A stretch of 61,926 nt of DNA from assembly GCA_934086485.1 (NCBI GenBank), contig CAKOIF010000008.1, positions 1-61,926 on the forward strand. The letters are read 5' to 3'. Under the pieces are notes generated by a model. It saw only the letters and a program-made list of their open reading frames with translations, did not search any database and was not told the DNA's origin. Source of the stretch: an uncultured Bacilli bacterium (GTDB lineage Bacteria; Bacillota_I; Bacilli_A; RF39; UBA660). The first letter of the stretch is position 1; each line of letters starts with the position of its first letter. Positions 43,419 to 51,989 of this stretch are shown piece by piece. Position numbers and translations under genes: made by a program.

Positions 43419-43805
43419 ATGAATAATTATTTTTATCCAGCAAAATTTTCTAAAGAAGGTAATGCATATAATGTTACTTTTTTAGACTTTGATAATGTAT
43501 TTACTTTTGGAATCGGATTTGAGGATGCATATTATATGGCACAAGATGCTTTATATAATATATTACCTGATTTAAAAGAACTTCCTACTCCTACATATGA
43601 TTATATGAATATTGAAGTTAAGAAAGATGAATTTATTACAATGGTTGAATTGAATACTTTTGAACACGAACAAAAACTTTCTAATAAAACAGTTAAAACT
43701 ACAGTAACAATGCCAGAATGGCTTAAAAAATTAGCTGAATCAAAAGGCATTAACTTTTCTAAAGTTTTACAAAAGGGTTTAAAAAGTGAACTTAATTTAT
43801 TATAA
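43419..43805 (+). CDS. hicB: HicB antitoxin
   Basis: 128 aa. The N-terminal degraded RNase H-like fold (FYPAKFSKEGNAYNVTFLDF, GFEDAYYMAQDAL) binds HicA. The C-terminal part (KTTVTMPEWLKKLAESKGIN then FSKVLQKGLKSELNL) is a ribbon-helix-helix DNA-binding domain. It probably represses the operon through the 23-bp repeats at 43053. No strong ribosome site is seen, so it may be translated by coupling to hicA. Confidence 0.9.
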   Translation: MNNYFYPAKFSKEGNAYNVTFLDFDNVFTFGIGFEDAYYMAQDALYNILPDLKELPTPTYDYMNIEVKKDEFITMVELNTFEHEQKLSNKTVKTTVTMPEWLKKLAESKGINFSKVLQKGLKSELNLL

Positions 43806-43834
43806 GAACTAGTGCCTTAGTTCTTATTTTATTT
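43804..43834 (+). terminator. hicAB terminator
   Basis: Perfect 8-bp stem AAGAACTA / TAGTTCTT overlapping the hicB stop, with a T-rich tail. Confidence 0.75.
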
Positions 43835-43835
43835 T

Positions 43836-43866
43836 ACAAAAAAACTTAAGCAAAATACTTAAGTTT
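43836..43866 (-). terminator. Terminator of the SH3b gene
   Basis: On the minus strand AACTTAAG-N7-CTTAAGTT is followed by seven Ts. Confidence 0.8.
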
Positions 43867-44497
43867 AATCTGGATCATAATATGCAAATGATGTTACTTC
43901 ATCTTCAGATGGTTTATTTTCAAATTCAATTTTTTGTGTTTTCGAAGAATATTTTCCTGATGCATCTGTTATTGTATATTTAATCCAGTATTGGTCAATA
44001 CCCCTTAATGCGTCAACTTCATGATAAACGATATGAGTTATTTTATAATCATCTTTATCATCCCAAGGCTCTAAATGATTATAATTAATATCATTAATAC
44101 TTACTACTTTATAAACGTTTTCCTTAAATTTAATAATTGGTGTAGCAATATCTTCGGGATTATTCCAATCTTTTAAATATGTTCCTGAGGTATTATTAGC
44201 AATCCATCCACGTTTACCTTCGGGAAGCTGTACGTAATACCAATATAGGTTAGGATCATTTAAACTATATTTTATTACTTTATAAATTCCACCTTTTTTA
44301 ACTTGACCAAGAATATTTGAATATCTATCTGCTTGATCTCTAATATTAATATAATCAGTAAGAATTTCTACATGCCATCCTTTTTTAGCTTCCTCAATTC
44401 TTCTTTCCTCAACTTTGGCTGCACGATATTTTTTTACTCCAATAAATCCTCCGACTACAAGCCCAATACAAAGTAATGTTATAAAAAATTTTTTCAC
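43865..44497 (-). CDS. Membrane-anchored SH3b protein
   Basis: 210 aa. An N-terminal TM or signal anchor (residues 4-22, FITLLCIGLVVGGFIGVKKY) is followed by a bacterial SH3 domain (about 40-110; VEILTDYINIRDQADRYSNI, LGQVKKGGIYKVI, GKRGWIANNT). SH3b domains bind cell-wall peptides. The C-terminal ~90 residues form a second beta-rich region (YDPD at the end). AGGAAGTGAAAG precedes the ATG. It stands alone; wall binding is inferred. Confidence 0.8.
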   Translation of the reverse strand: MKKFFITLLCIGLVVGGFIGVKKYRAAKVEERRIEEAKKGWHVEILTDYINIRDQADRYSNILGQVKKGGIYKVIKYSLNDPNLYWYYVQLPEGKRGWIANNTSGTYLKDWNNPEDIATPIIKFKENVYKVVSINDINYNHLEPWDDKDDYKITHIVYHEVDALRGIDQYWIKYTITDASGKYSSKTQKIEFENKPSEDEVTSFAYYDPD

Positions 44498-44625
44498 ACT
44501 TTCACTTCCTTAAAAATATCTTATCATATTTTACTATTTATTGCTACTTTAAAAAATGTGTTTACATTGATTATTGTATAATTATCTTTCCTGTGGTAGA
44601 ATATTTCTTACCAAAAGGGGGATAT

Positions 44626-46779
44626 ATGGATAAATTATATTTAGATTTTGATGAACACGGCCTTCTTACAATGCATATTGAAGGTAACCTAGATAAATTT
44701 AAAAGTACATTAAAATATGAAAACAATAAATATTTTTTTGGCGTTGAAAAAAGATTAATTAAAGATAAAAACTTAGTAAATAAATTAACACGTGAACATA
44801 TTTCCTTAATACCTAAAGTAGATACAATTAACACTAAAAAGAATAAAAAAACAGAACTAACTAATGAAGAAAAATATGAAGTTCATGACTTGCCTGATGA
44901 CATAACATTCGATGGTAAAAACTTTTATAGTTTAGTTCCTTTAGAGTGGACTTGCAATAATGGTAAGTATTTTACTTGTCTTAATACATCCTATACAAGA
45001 AGTACTGTTATGAAAATGCTTGAAAAGCTGCATTTGGATATTTCTTTAATGAATGAATATTTAAATGATACGATTTTACCTAAACTTTTTGATGTGAAAG
45101 ATGTAGATAGAATAGATTCATATGAAGCAATATACAAAATTTTTAATGAAACCCTTGATGAAATTGAACTTCCTAATTACAAAAGAAAAATTGACATTAG
45201 CTATAAAAGTGGAAAAATAGTTTTAGAAAAGCCAAAGACTTTAATAAAAATAGATATTCCTGAAAATGTAAAAGTGATAAATTGTCCATCTAAAAAATTG
45301 CCTGCTAAAGAAAATATTTTATATGATATTTATTTTCCAAGTACAGTTGAAAATTTGCAAAGTATAATGACTGTTTATAATGGTCAGATCAATTCAATTA
45401 TTTTTGATAAAAACTTTAATGGAAAAATGAAATTGCGTTCATTAATTACAAATAAACCAATTAATTTTTTACAAATACCATGTAATATAGAATTAATGAA
45501 AAGCATTATTAATATTGGATATTCAGAATTTGTATACGTATTTGATAAAAATAGCAAATTAACATTAACTTACAAAAATGAAAAAGAACTTTTTGACTTT
45601 TTATATTATTTTATATTGTTAGATAAAAAGTTAGATAGAAAAAAAAGTAGAAAGTTTATATTTGATGAATCATTTGATAAATATGTTTCAGGCATAGAAT
45701 TTAAGTTTGATAATGAAATTTGGGAATATCCTTTACGTGATTTTCATAAAAAAACATCTTTAAAGGATATTGACATAACATTATGTGGGCCAGAACTTTC
45801 CAAAAAAGTTCAAAATAAAATAAAAAGGATGCTTAAAAATGATAATGTTCATTTTGTAATTGAAAAGTTAGAGGAAACTAAAGGACAAGACCAAACCGAA
45901 GAAAAGCAAGAAACAAATAAAACAACTTTAATTGCCGATGACATAATTGAAGAAATATTATCAATAGATTACTTTGGACTTGATAAAGAAGATGTAAAAA
46001 ATAAAGTTAATGAAATACTAATTAAATATAATGAAGATTTAGCAAATTTAAAGGGTGGTTTATCACTTAAGAGTGAAGAAGGCCTTTATACAGAACTTTT
46101 AGTAAGTCTTAGCAATTTAAAAGATAGTCTATATCATAATTTTGAAAAAAATTTAGATATATATGATATGCTGGATGAAGTAAATCTGTTATTAAGTATT
46201 TTAAATGGTGAAGAAGTAATGATAAATAATTCTTTAGAGAAAGATTTTTACCTTTTATCTAATAACATTCTTCCTTTTACTAATGAAAAAATAACTAATG
46301 ATTTAAAAAGTTATTTGGAAAATGAAAAGCAAAAACTAGAAAATTATCTTCTTACTGGTGAAAATAGACCTTATGAAGATATGGATAAATTCATTTTAAG
46401 TATTAGAACATATTTAAATATAACTCTACTTAGTATAAGAAATTATTTAAATAAGGAAGAAATCCTTGATGTAATTAGAGATTATACAAGTATGCAAATG
46501 CAAATTAATTATAAAGAACCAATTAAAAACTATTTATCTATTGTTTTATTAGAAATAGATAAAATTAAAAACGAAATATTTGATATTAATCCAACAAATC
46601 TCGAAGTACATAACATTATTGATAAAATTAATATTGATTATAGCAATATGGAAAGTAATGAAATTATTAAATATGTTGATAGTATTTTAATGGAGATGTA
46701 TGGATTATATTATAAGATTAAATTTAATAATACAAGTAAATTGAAGAAAGAAAGTTACAAAATGAGGTTATTAAAATGA
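44626..46779 (+). CDS. Array family protein 1, divergent member
   Basis: 717 aa from the ATG at 44626, with AAGGGGGATAT before it. A promoter TTGTAT, 17 bp, TAGAAT lies upstream. It lacks the N-terminal 'TFLxK ... GIRPV ... GSYP' block seen in the other four; its middle part has scattered beta segments. Residues about 440-717 match the common C-terminal domain in divergent form: EEILSIDYFGLDKEDVKNKV, GLSLKSEEGLYTELLVSLSN, LYHNFEKNLDIYDMLDEV. No signal peptide, TM or known catalytic motif. Its last 4 bp overlap the next gene. Confidence 0.7.
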   Translation: MDKLYLDFDEHGLLTMHIEGNLDKFKSTLKYENNKYFFGVEKRLIKDKNLVNKLTREHISLIPKVDTINTKKNKKTELTNEEKYEVHDLPDDITFDGKNFYSLVPLEWTCNNGKYFTCLNTSYTRSTVMKMLEKLHLDISLMNEYLNDTILPKLFDVKDVDRIDSYEAIYKIFNETLDEIELPNYKRKIDISYKSGKIVLEKPKTLIKIDIPENVKVINCPSKKLPAKENILYDIYFPSTVENLQSIMTVYNGQINSIIFDKNFNGKMKLRSLITNKPINFLQIPCNIELMKSIINIGYSEFVYVFDKNSKLTLTYKNEKELFDFLYYFILLDKKLDRKKSRKFIFDESFDKYVSGIEFKFDNEIWEYPLRDFHKKTSLKDIDITLCGPELSKKVQNKIKRMLKNDNVHFVIEKLEETKGQDQTEEKQETNKTTLIADDIIEEILSIDYFGLDKEDVKNKVNEILIKYNEDLANLKGGLSLKSEEGLYTELLVSLSNLKDSLYHNFEKNLDIYDMLDEVNLLLSILNGEEVMINNSLEKDFYLLSNNILPFTNEKITNDLKSYLENEKQKLENYLLTGENRPYEDMDKFILSIRTYLNITLLSIRNYLNKEEILDVIRDYTSMQMQINYKEPIKNYLSIVLLEIDKIKNEIFDINPTNLEVHNIIDKINIDYSNMESNEIIKYVDSILMEMYGLYYKIKFNNTSKLKKESYKMRLLK

Positions 46780-47252
46780 GTAGAGAATTAGAAAATAACG
46801 TTAAAATAGCAAGAAATATGCTTGAGTATTATAAGGAAAAACTTTGCAAAGATGAAAAACTTTTAAAAAGTGAAAAGTCTAAAAAAATTAGCCCTTTAAT
46901 TGAAATCATTACTCTTTGCATTTTAAATATAATGTTTTTTATACTAATAATTAATGGTTTAGCTACAGGAAACATTTTACCAAGTTTAATATCTGGAGTT
47001 ATATTTTCAGCTAATTTAGATAAAATGGTAACAGAATCTAAAAAAGTAAAAAAAATAAAAGAAAGTTGTTTAAATTGCAAGCAAAATATTAGTGAGGATA
47101 ATGAAATTATTAAAACTTATGAAGAAAAACTTACCAAAGCAATATCAAAATTAAATGAATTACAAAATGAAAACGTTTTAGAAAGTAATTTTACTTTAAA
47201 TAGTGAAGAAAACTTATCTAAACCTTTATCTAGAAAAAGAATATTAAAGTAA
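46776..47252 (+). CDS. Coiled-coil two-TM membrane protein in the array
   Basis: 158 aa. Helical flanks (ARNMLEYYKEKLCKDEKLLK; DNEIIKTYEEKLTKAISKLN) surround two adjacent TM segments (about residues 41-75, IIITLCILNIMFFIL-like then LPSLISGVIFSANL). This hairpin with cytosolic coiled coils could anchor the soluble array proteins at the membrane. It overlaps member 1 by 4 bp and member 2 starts 12 bp later, so these three are one transcript. Confidence 0.7.
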   Translation: MSRELENNVKIARNMLEYYKEKLCKDEKLLKSEKSKKISPLIEIITLCILNIMFFILIINGLATGNILPSLISGVIFSANLDKMVTESKKVKKIKESCLNCKQNISEDNEIIKTYEEKLTKAISKLNELQNENVLESNFTLNSEENLSKPLSRKRILK

Positions 47253-47264
47253 GAAAGGAGCATT

Positions 47265-49571
47265 ATGGAAGAAAAAGCTGTTAATAATGGAGTATACTTA
47301 ACATTTATTTCAGAACCTGAAATACAAATGCCTAATAAATTAAATGTTTTTAGAGAAAAAGGAATAGGCGCATCTCAAACAAATTTCACTGAATATTTAT
47401 ATGGAGAAAATAATTCGTATTTAACTACTTATGAAAGTCTAAATAAAAAGCAAAACATAAGCGATAGTATAAGAAATTATAATATTAAAAATTATTATGG
47501 CATTAGACCAGTTTTAAAAACTGATGGTTTAATGAGTGAACTTATAAAACAAAATGGCAAAGTTATTAACGAAAGTGAAGTAGTTTTAGGAAGTTATCCC
47601 ACAGAAATAGTTACAGATAACAGACTTATTGCTTCTTTAAAAAAACTTGATTTTAATTGGAGTGTTTATAATATTCCGAATGGTGACAATGTTACACCTT
47701 GCCATACTGTTATGTTTAATAATGAAGAGTATGTTTATATAAAGAATAAAGATATATTTGTTAAAGTTAATCCTCTTATTTGGTATTATGATGAAGCGTC
47801 GAACTGTTTAGTTTCAAAAGACATCATCACAGCGTTTTACACTAAAATAGGAATTAATGATTTTCAAAAATATGGCTATAATTTTATGAATCAATATTTA
47901 ATTAGAGATATTCTTAAAAATAATTTAATAAGTTTAACTAAATCTGTTAATTTAGTAATGAAAAAAGATTCTAGTGAAATGTATTTACCATACGATTATG
48001 ATATTGATATAGATAATGAGGGAAAATTATATTCACACGATGAAAATGAATATAATATAAATATTGGTGAAAATGTGACTTTAATAAGTATAAATTCTTT
48101 GCAGTATACTTTTAAAAATAGTTATAAACATAATCCTATATTTAATATAACTATTAAAGGCGATAATAAAAGAATTCATATTCACGCATTTGATTTTGCT
48201 TCACTAGGAATAAATTCAAAAATTCATAATTTGACTATTGACTCTACAAATGTAGACTTAGAAAGTCCAATGATTTGCATTGGTGGTTATATAGATAATG
48301 TAAGTTTAAAATGTGATTTAAATTACTTTACTTCGTTATTTTTATCTGGTGATGTTATAGGCCACAATTTATTAAAGGGCTCTAATTTAACCATTAAATA
48401 TACATCTGAAAAAGAATTACTTTTATTTTTAAACGATATAAAAAAAGTAGCGGATTTACTTAAGAAAAATGCTTTAAAAGGTAATCATATCTATTTTGGT
48501 TATAAAAAAACAGCTTATAATTGTGTATCTTTAGATAATAAGGATTATAATTTTGAGGCAAATAATCTATTTGAACAAATAGGATTAGCTGACATTACTT
48601 TAGATGGACCTGAAATAAACATAGAAAAAGTTGAGAAAATAGTTGGCATTAATTTTAATCTTATTCATACTCCTGATGATGAACCACAAAAAGAAATTTC
48701 TAAAGTAAATGATGAACAAGTTCTTTCAAAAGAAGCAGAGCATATACTTGATTTAGCTAAAGAAATAATGAGTATTGATTACATTGGAATTGATAAAGAA
48801 AATGTACGTGAAAAAGTAGATGAAATAATTGATGAATATAATAACCTTTATTCCAAAGAAACAAAGGGACTATCATTATCTACGAATAGTGCTTTGTATA
48901 CAAATACAGTTATTAAACTAGAAAACTTAAGAGATACTTTATACCATAATTTTGAAAAAAATGTTGATTATTATGATATATTAGATTTAATAGAAATTAT
49001 GATTAAAAAACTTAATGATGAAGAAATAGAATTAAATTATGAGATTCTAAATGATATTAATACATTAAATATTATTTTAAAATATAGTGATGATGATCAA
49101 ACTAAAGAAGAACTTATTTTTTATTTAGAAAGTGAAAGAAAGTCTATAACAGATTATTTATTAGGAAAAAAAGAACTTGATTATAAAAATATTAATGAAT
49201 TTGTTAAAAAGTTTAGATTATTTTTAATGCCAATTCTTACAAAAGTAAGTGGTAATGTTTCAAAAATAGATGTAATTGAGCAAATTAAAAATTATGCTAT
49301 AAATGAAATGAATAATAAATCTTTAGAAAATAAAAATAATTATATAAGGGTTATATTAACTGAAATAAATAAAGTTAAAGAGGATATACTTAAAGTTGAT
49401 AATAGTTATACTTTCGAAGAAATAGATTTTTCATCCTTTAATACAGGAAATGAAATAATTGATTATTTAGATAGTTTATTTATAAAATATTATGGAATTT
49501 ATTTAAGACTTTATGATGAAAAGCAAAAACAAAATATTTATGAAAGAAATTTAATACCTAAAATATATTAA
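47265..49571 (+). CDS. Array family protein 2
   Basis: 768 aa, cytosolic. The N-terminal block runs to about residue 200: VYLTFISEPEIQMPNKLNVF, the stretch YYGIRPVLKTDGLM, VLGSYPTEIV, and VKVNPLIWYYDEASNCLVSK, which resembles the FGSYPQ...PIEW pattern of DUF6273. The middle (about 230-440) looks like a BspA-type leucine-rich-repeat region (IGENVTLISINSLQYTF; IHAFDFASLGINSKI). The C-terminal ~265 residues are the shared helical domain starting at LSKEAEHILDLAKEIMSIDY. AAGAAAGGAG lies before the ATG. Function unknown. Confidence 0.7.
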   Translation: MEEKAVNNGVYLTFISEPEIQMPNKLNVFREKGIGASQTNFTEYLYGENNSYLTTYESLNKKQNISDSIRNYNIKNYYGIRPVLKTDGLMSELIKQNGKVINESEVVLGSYPTEIVTDNRLIASLKKLDFNWSVYNIPNGDNVTPCHTVMFNNEEYVYIKNKDIFVKVNPLIWYYDEASNCLVSKDIITAFYTKIGINDFQKYGYNFMNQYLIRDILKNNLISLTKSVNLVMKKDSSEMYLPYDYDIDIDNEGKLYSHDENEYNINIGENVTLISINSLQYTFKNSYKHNPIFNITIKGDNKRIHIHAFDFASLGINSKIHNLTIDSTNVDLESPMICIGGYIDNVSLKCDLNYFTSLFLSGDVIGHNLLKGSNLTIKYTSEKELLLFLNDIKKVADLLKKNALKGNHIYFGYKKTAYNCVSLDNKDYNFEANNLFEQIGLADITLDGPEINIEKVEKIVGINFNLIHTPDDEPQKEISKVNDEQVLSKEAEHILDLAKEIMSIDYIGIDKENVREKVDEIIDEYNNLYSKETKGLSLSTNSALYTNTVIKLENLRDTLYHNFEKNVDYYDILDLIEIMIKKLNDEEIELNYEILNDINTLNIILKYSDDDQTKEELIFYLESERKSITDYLLGKKELDYKNINEFVKKFRLFLMPILTKVSGNVSKIDVIEQIKNYAINEMNNKSLENKNNYIRVILTEINKVKEDILKVDNSYTFEEIDFSSFNTGNEIIDYLDSLFIKYYGIYLRLYDEKQKQNIYERNLIPKIY

Positions 49572-49631
49572 GTGGTTACTTGCAATGTAACTGCTTTTTT
49601 TATATAATTGTTATAGTAAAGGAAAATAGAT
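49571..49631 (+). promoter_or_regulatory. Array spacer 1: terminator then promoter
   Basis: AGTGGTTAC-N7-GTAACTGCT with a T run ends member 2 (49571-49596). TATAAT (49603-49608) and the ribosome site AAAGGAAAA follow before member 3. The same layout with nearly the same bases recurs at 51929 and 54398. Confidence 0.75.
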
Positions 49632-51929
49632 ATGAATAGAATATATATGACATTTTTAACTAAAAATGATTTACTAACATATCCTTGGTTAAGAGAGGTC
49701 GAAGGTTCTGCATTGGCTCGATATGTTGGTGGCTATATTGTAACTGATGGAATTGTTGTTGATAAAGTTACTGCAAGTGAAAAACCAAATATATTTAGGG
49801 CTATAAGACCAGTTATTAAATCTAATACTTCACTTATACCATTTATTGAAAAGCATAGAACTAACAAAGGTGATTTAGATTTTAAAAATATTAGTTTTGG
49901 TTCTTATCCTTTACATTATGCTAAAGATTTATTTCGTTTAAGTCCTAATAGTTGTGAGAGAACTGGCAAAAAAAGGACTTTAATACAAGACGGAAAAATT
50001 AAAACATATGACGAATATAATTATGAAGGTAGAAGATTTGTTTTTATAAGTGCTGGGATAATTGAAATAAAACCTCTTACATGGGAATATAATATAAAAA
50101 CAAACAGTTTAATATGTAAGCAAGTTATAACTGATATTCCTTATAACCGTAATAAAAATAATAATTCTGTTTTACTTTCTTATATTTATATGAATTATTA
50201 CCTTTTTAAAGAATTATTAGAAAAATATGAGGTGGTAAATTTAACAAATTCCATTAGACTTGTCGAGGAAAAAGATGGAGTTTCGTTTGATTATCCTTAC
50301 AATAATTATATTGAAATGGATGATGATGGTAATGTTATATGTCATGATGTGAAGTCATATAAATTAACTATTCCAAAAGGTGTAAAGAAAATACCTCAAT
50401 CTGCAAGTAAATCGATTGCTGATGGCGAAGATTACAATTTAAATTTAGATATTGATATTGATGGAGAAGGTTTAAAAATAGAGACAGATTCATTTAATTT
50501 TAAGTATAAGAGTATTAATGCTTCGATTAATAGTTTAACGGTTCATAATGTTACCAAAGATGTCGAAGATGGTACATTTAGTTTTAAAAGTCCAATTAAT
50601 AATATTACCATTCCTTGTGATTTTACACTTTTTTCTAGATTATATTTAAGTGATGGTCGTACCTCTAAGAATTTATTTGAAAATTCTAACTTAACACTTA
50701 CATATAATAGTGAAAAAGAATTAATTCACTTTGTTAATGATGTAAATAGATTTTTTAGTCTTATTATTAAAAGCAATAAGAAAGAAAATAAGGAATCCCA
50801 AATGTTTTTTTTGGAAAATTCAAATAGAATTGGTTTTACTTATAAACATAATTTGTATGTATTTGACAATGCCTCAAAGTGCATACCAAGTAGAAAGTTA
50901 TTAGCAGATAAAGAAATATTATCTATTTTAAAAGTAAGCTATTTTACTTTAAAAGGGCCAAAGATTAGTGATGAATTAATATCAAAATTATTTCCTAATT
51001 TTGCAGTAAAAAAGGAATTTACTGATTTAATTCAAGAAGAAGATACTGAAAAACAAATCGAAGAGTCCAAAAAACATAAAACAACTAAAGAAGCTAAACA
51101 CATACTAGATCTTGCTAGAGAAATACTAAGCATTGATTACATAGGACTTGATAAGGATAGTGTTAAAACAAAGGTCAAAGATATTGTTGATGAATATAAT
51201 AATGGTTTATCAAAGACAACTGAGGGGCTTTCATTGACTACGAATAATGGAGTATATACAAATGCAGTTATTAAGTTAGAGAATTTAAGAGATACATTAT
51301 ATCATAATTTTGAAAAAAATCTGGATTATTATGATATTCTAGATTTAATAGAAAATATGATTAAAAAACTAAATGATAAAGATGTTAATTTAGATTATGA
51401 AATTTTGAAAGATTTAGATACTTTAAATAATATACTTAAATATAGTGAAGATGAACAAACTAAAAATGAAATTATTACTTATTTAGAAAATGAAAGACAA
51501 TCCATAACTGATTATTTATGTGGTAAAAAAGAAATTGATTATAAAAATATTAATGAATTTGTGAAAAAGTTTAGATTATTCTTAGTACCAATACTTACAA
51601 GAGTATCTGGTAATGTATCAAAGGTAGATGTAATGGAGCAAATAAAAGATTATGCCCTAGATGAAATGAATGATAAAACTACAGAAAATACAAATAATTA
51701 TATAAAGCTAATATTAATTGAAATAGATAAAATTAAAAAAAATATTTTAGAGCTTGATAGTGAATATACATTCGAAGATTTAGATTATTCATCATTTAAA
51801 ACAGGAAAAGAAATACTTGATTATTTAGATAAAAAATATATGGAATATTATAGAGTATATTTAGATCTTATGAAAATTAAAGCTAACGAAGAAAATTATG
51901 AGAATAGTAAAGTACATTTAAATATCTAA
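49632..51929 (+). CDS. Array family protein 3
   Basis: 765 aa. Same plan as member 2: an opening IYMTFLTKNDLLTYPWL, FRAIRPVIKSNT (the GIRPV site, Gly replaced), SFGSYPLHYA and IKPLTWEYNIKTNSLICKQV; a middle repeat-like region (VKKIPQSASKSIADGED; LKIETDSFNFKYKSI); and a C-terminal domain from about residue 492 (TTKEAKHILDLAREILSIDY). The C-terminal domain is nearly the same as that of member 4, down to the end NEENYENSKVHLNI, while the N-terminal parts differ far more. This points to gene conversion of the 3' halves. Confidence 0.7.
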   Translation: MNRIYMTFLTKNDLLTYPWLREVEGSALARYVGGYIVTDGIVVDKVTASEKPNIFRAIRPVIKSNTSLIPFIEKHRTNKGDLDFKNISFGSYPLHYAKDLFRLSPNSCERTGKKRTLIQDGKIKTYDEYNYEGRRFVFISAGIIEIKPLTWEYNIKTNSLICKQVITDIPYNRNKNNNSVLLSYIYMNYYLFKELLEKYEVVNLTNSIRLVEEKDGVSFDYPYNNYIEMDDDGNVICHDVKSYKLTIPKGVKKIPQSASKSIADGEDYNLNLDIDIDGEGLKIETDSFNFKYKSINASINSLTVHNVTKDVEDGTFSFKSPINNITIPCDFTLFSRLYLSDGRTSKNLFENSNLTLTYNSEKELIHFVNDVNRFFSLIIKSNKKENKESQMFFLENSNRIGFTYKHNLYVFDNASKCIPSRKLLADKEILSILKVSYFTLKGPKISDELISKLFPNFAVKKEFTDLIQEEDTEKQIEESKKHKTTKEAKHILDLAREILSIDYIGLDKDSVKTKVKDIVDEYNNGLSKTTEGLSLTTNNGVYTNAVIKLENLRDTLYHNFEKNLDYYDILDLIENMIKKLNDKDVNLDYEILKDLDTLNNILKYSEDEQTKNEIITYLENERQSITDYLCGKKEIDYKNINEFVKKFRLFLVPILTRVSGNVSKVDVMEQIKDYALDEMNDKTTENTNNYIKLILIEIDKIKKNILELDSEYTFEDLDYSSFKTGKEILDYLDKKYMEYYRVYLDLMKIKANEENYENSKVHLNI

Positions 51930-51989
51930 GTAGTTGCTTGCAAAGTAACTACTTTTTTTATATAATTGTTATAGTAAAGGAAAATAGAT
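51929..51989 (+). promoter_or_regulatory. Array spacer 2: terminator then promoter
   Basis: AGTAGTTGC-N7-GTAACTACT with a T run (51929-51959), then TATAAT and AAAGGAAAATAG before the next ATG. It is almost identical to spacers 1 and 3. Confidence 0.75.
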
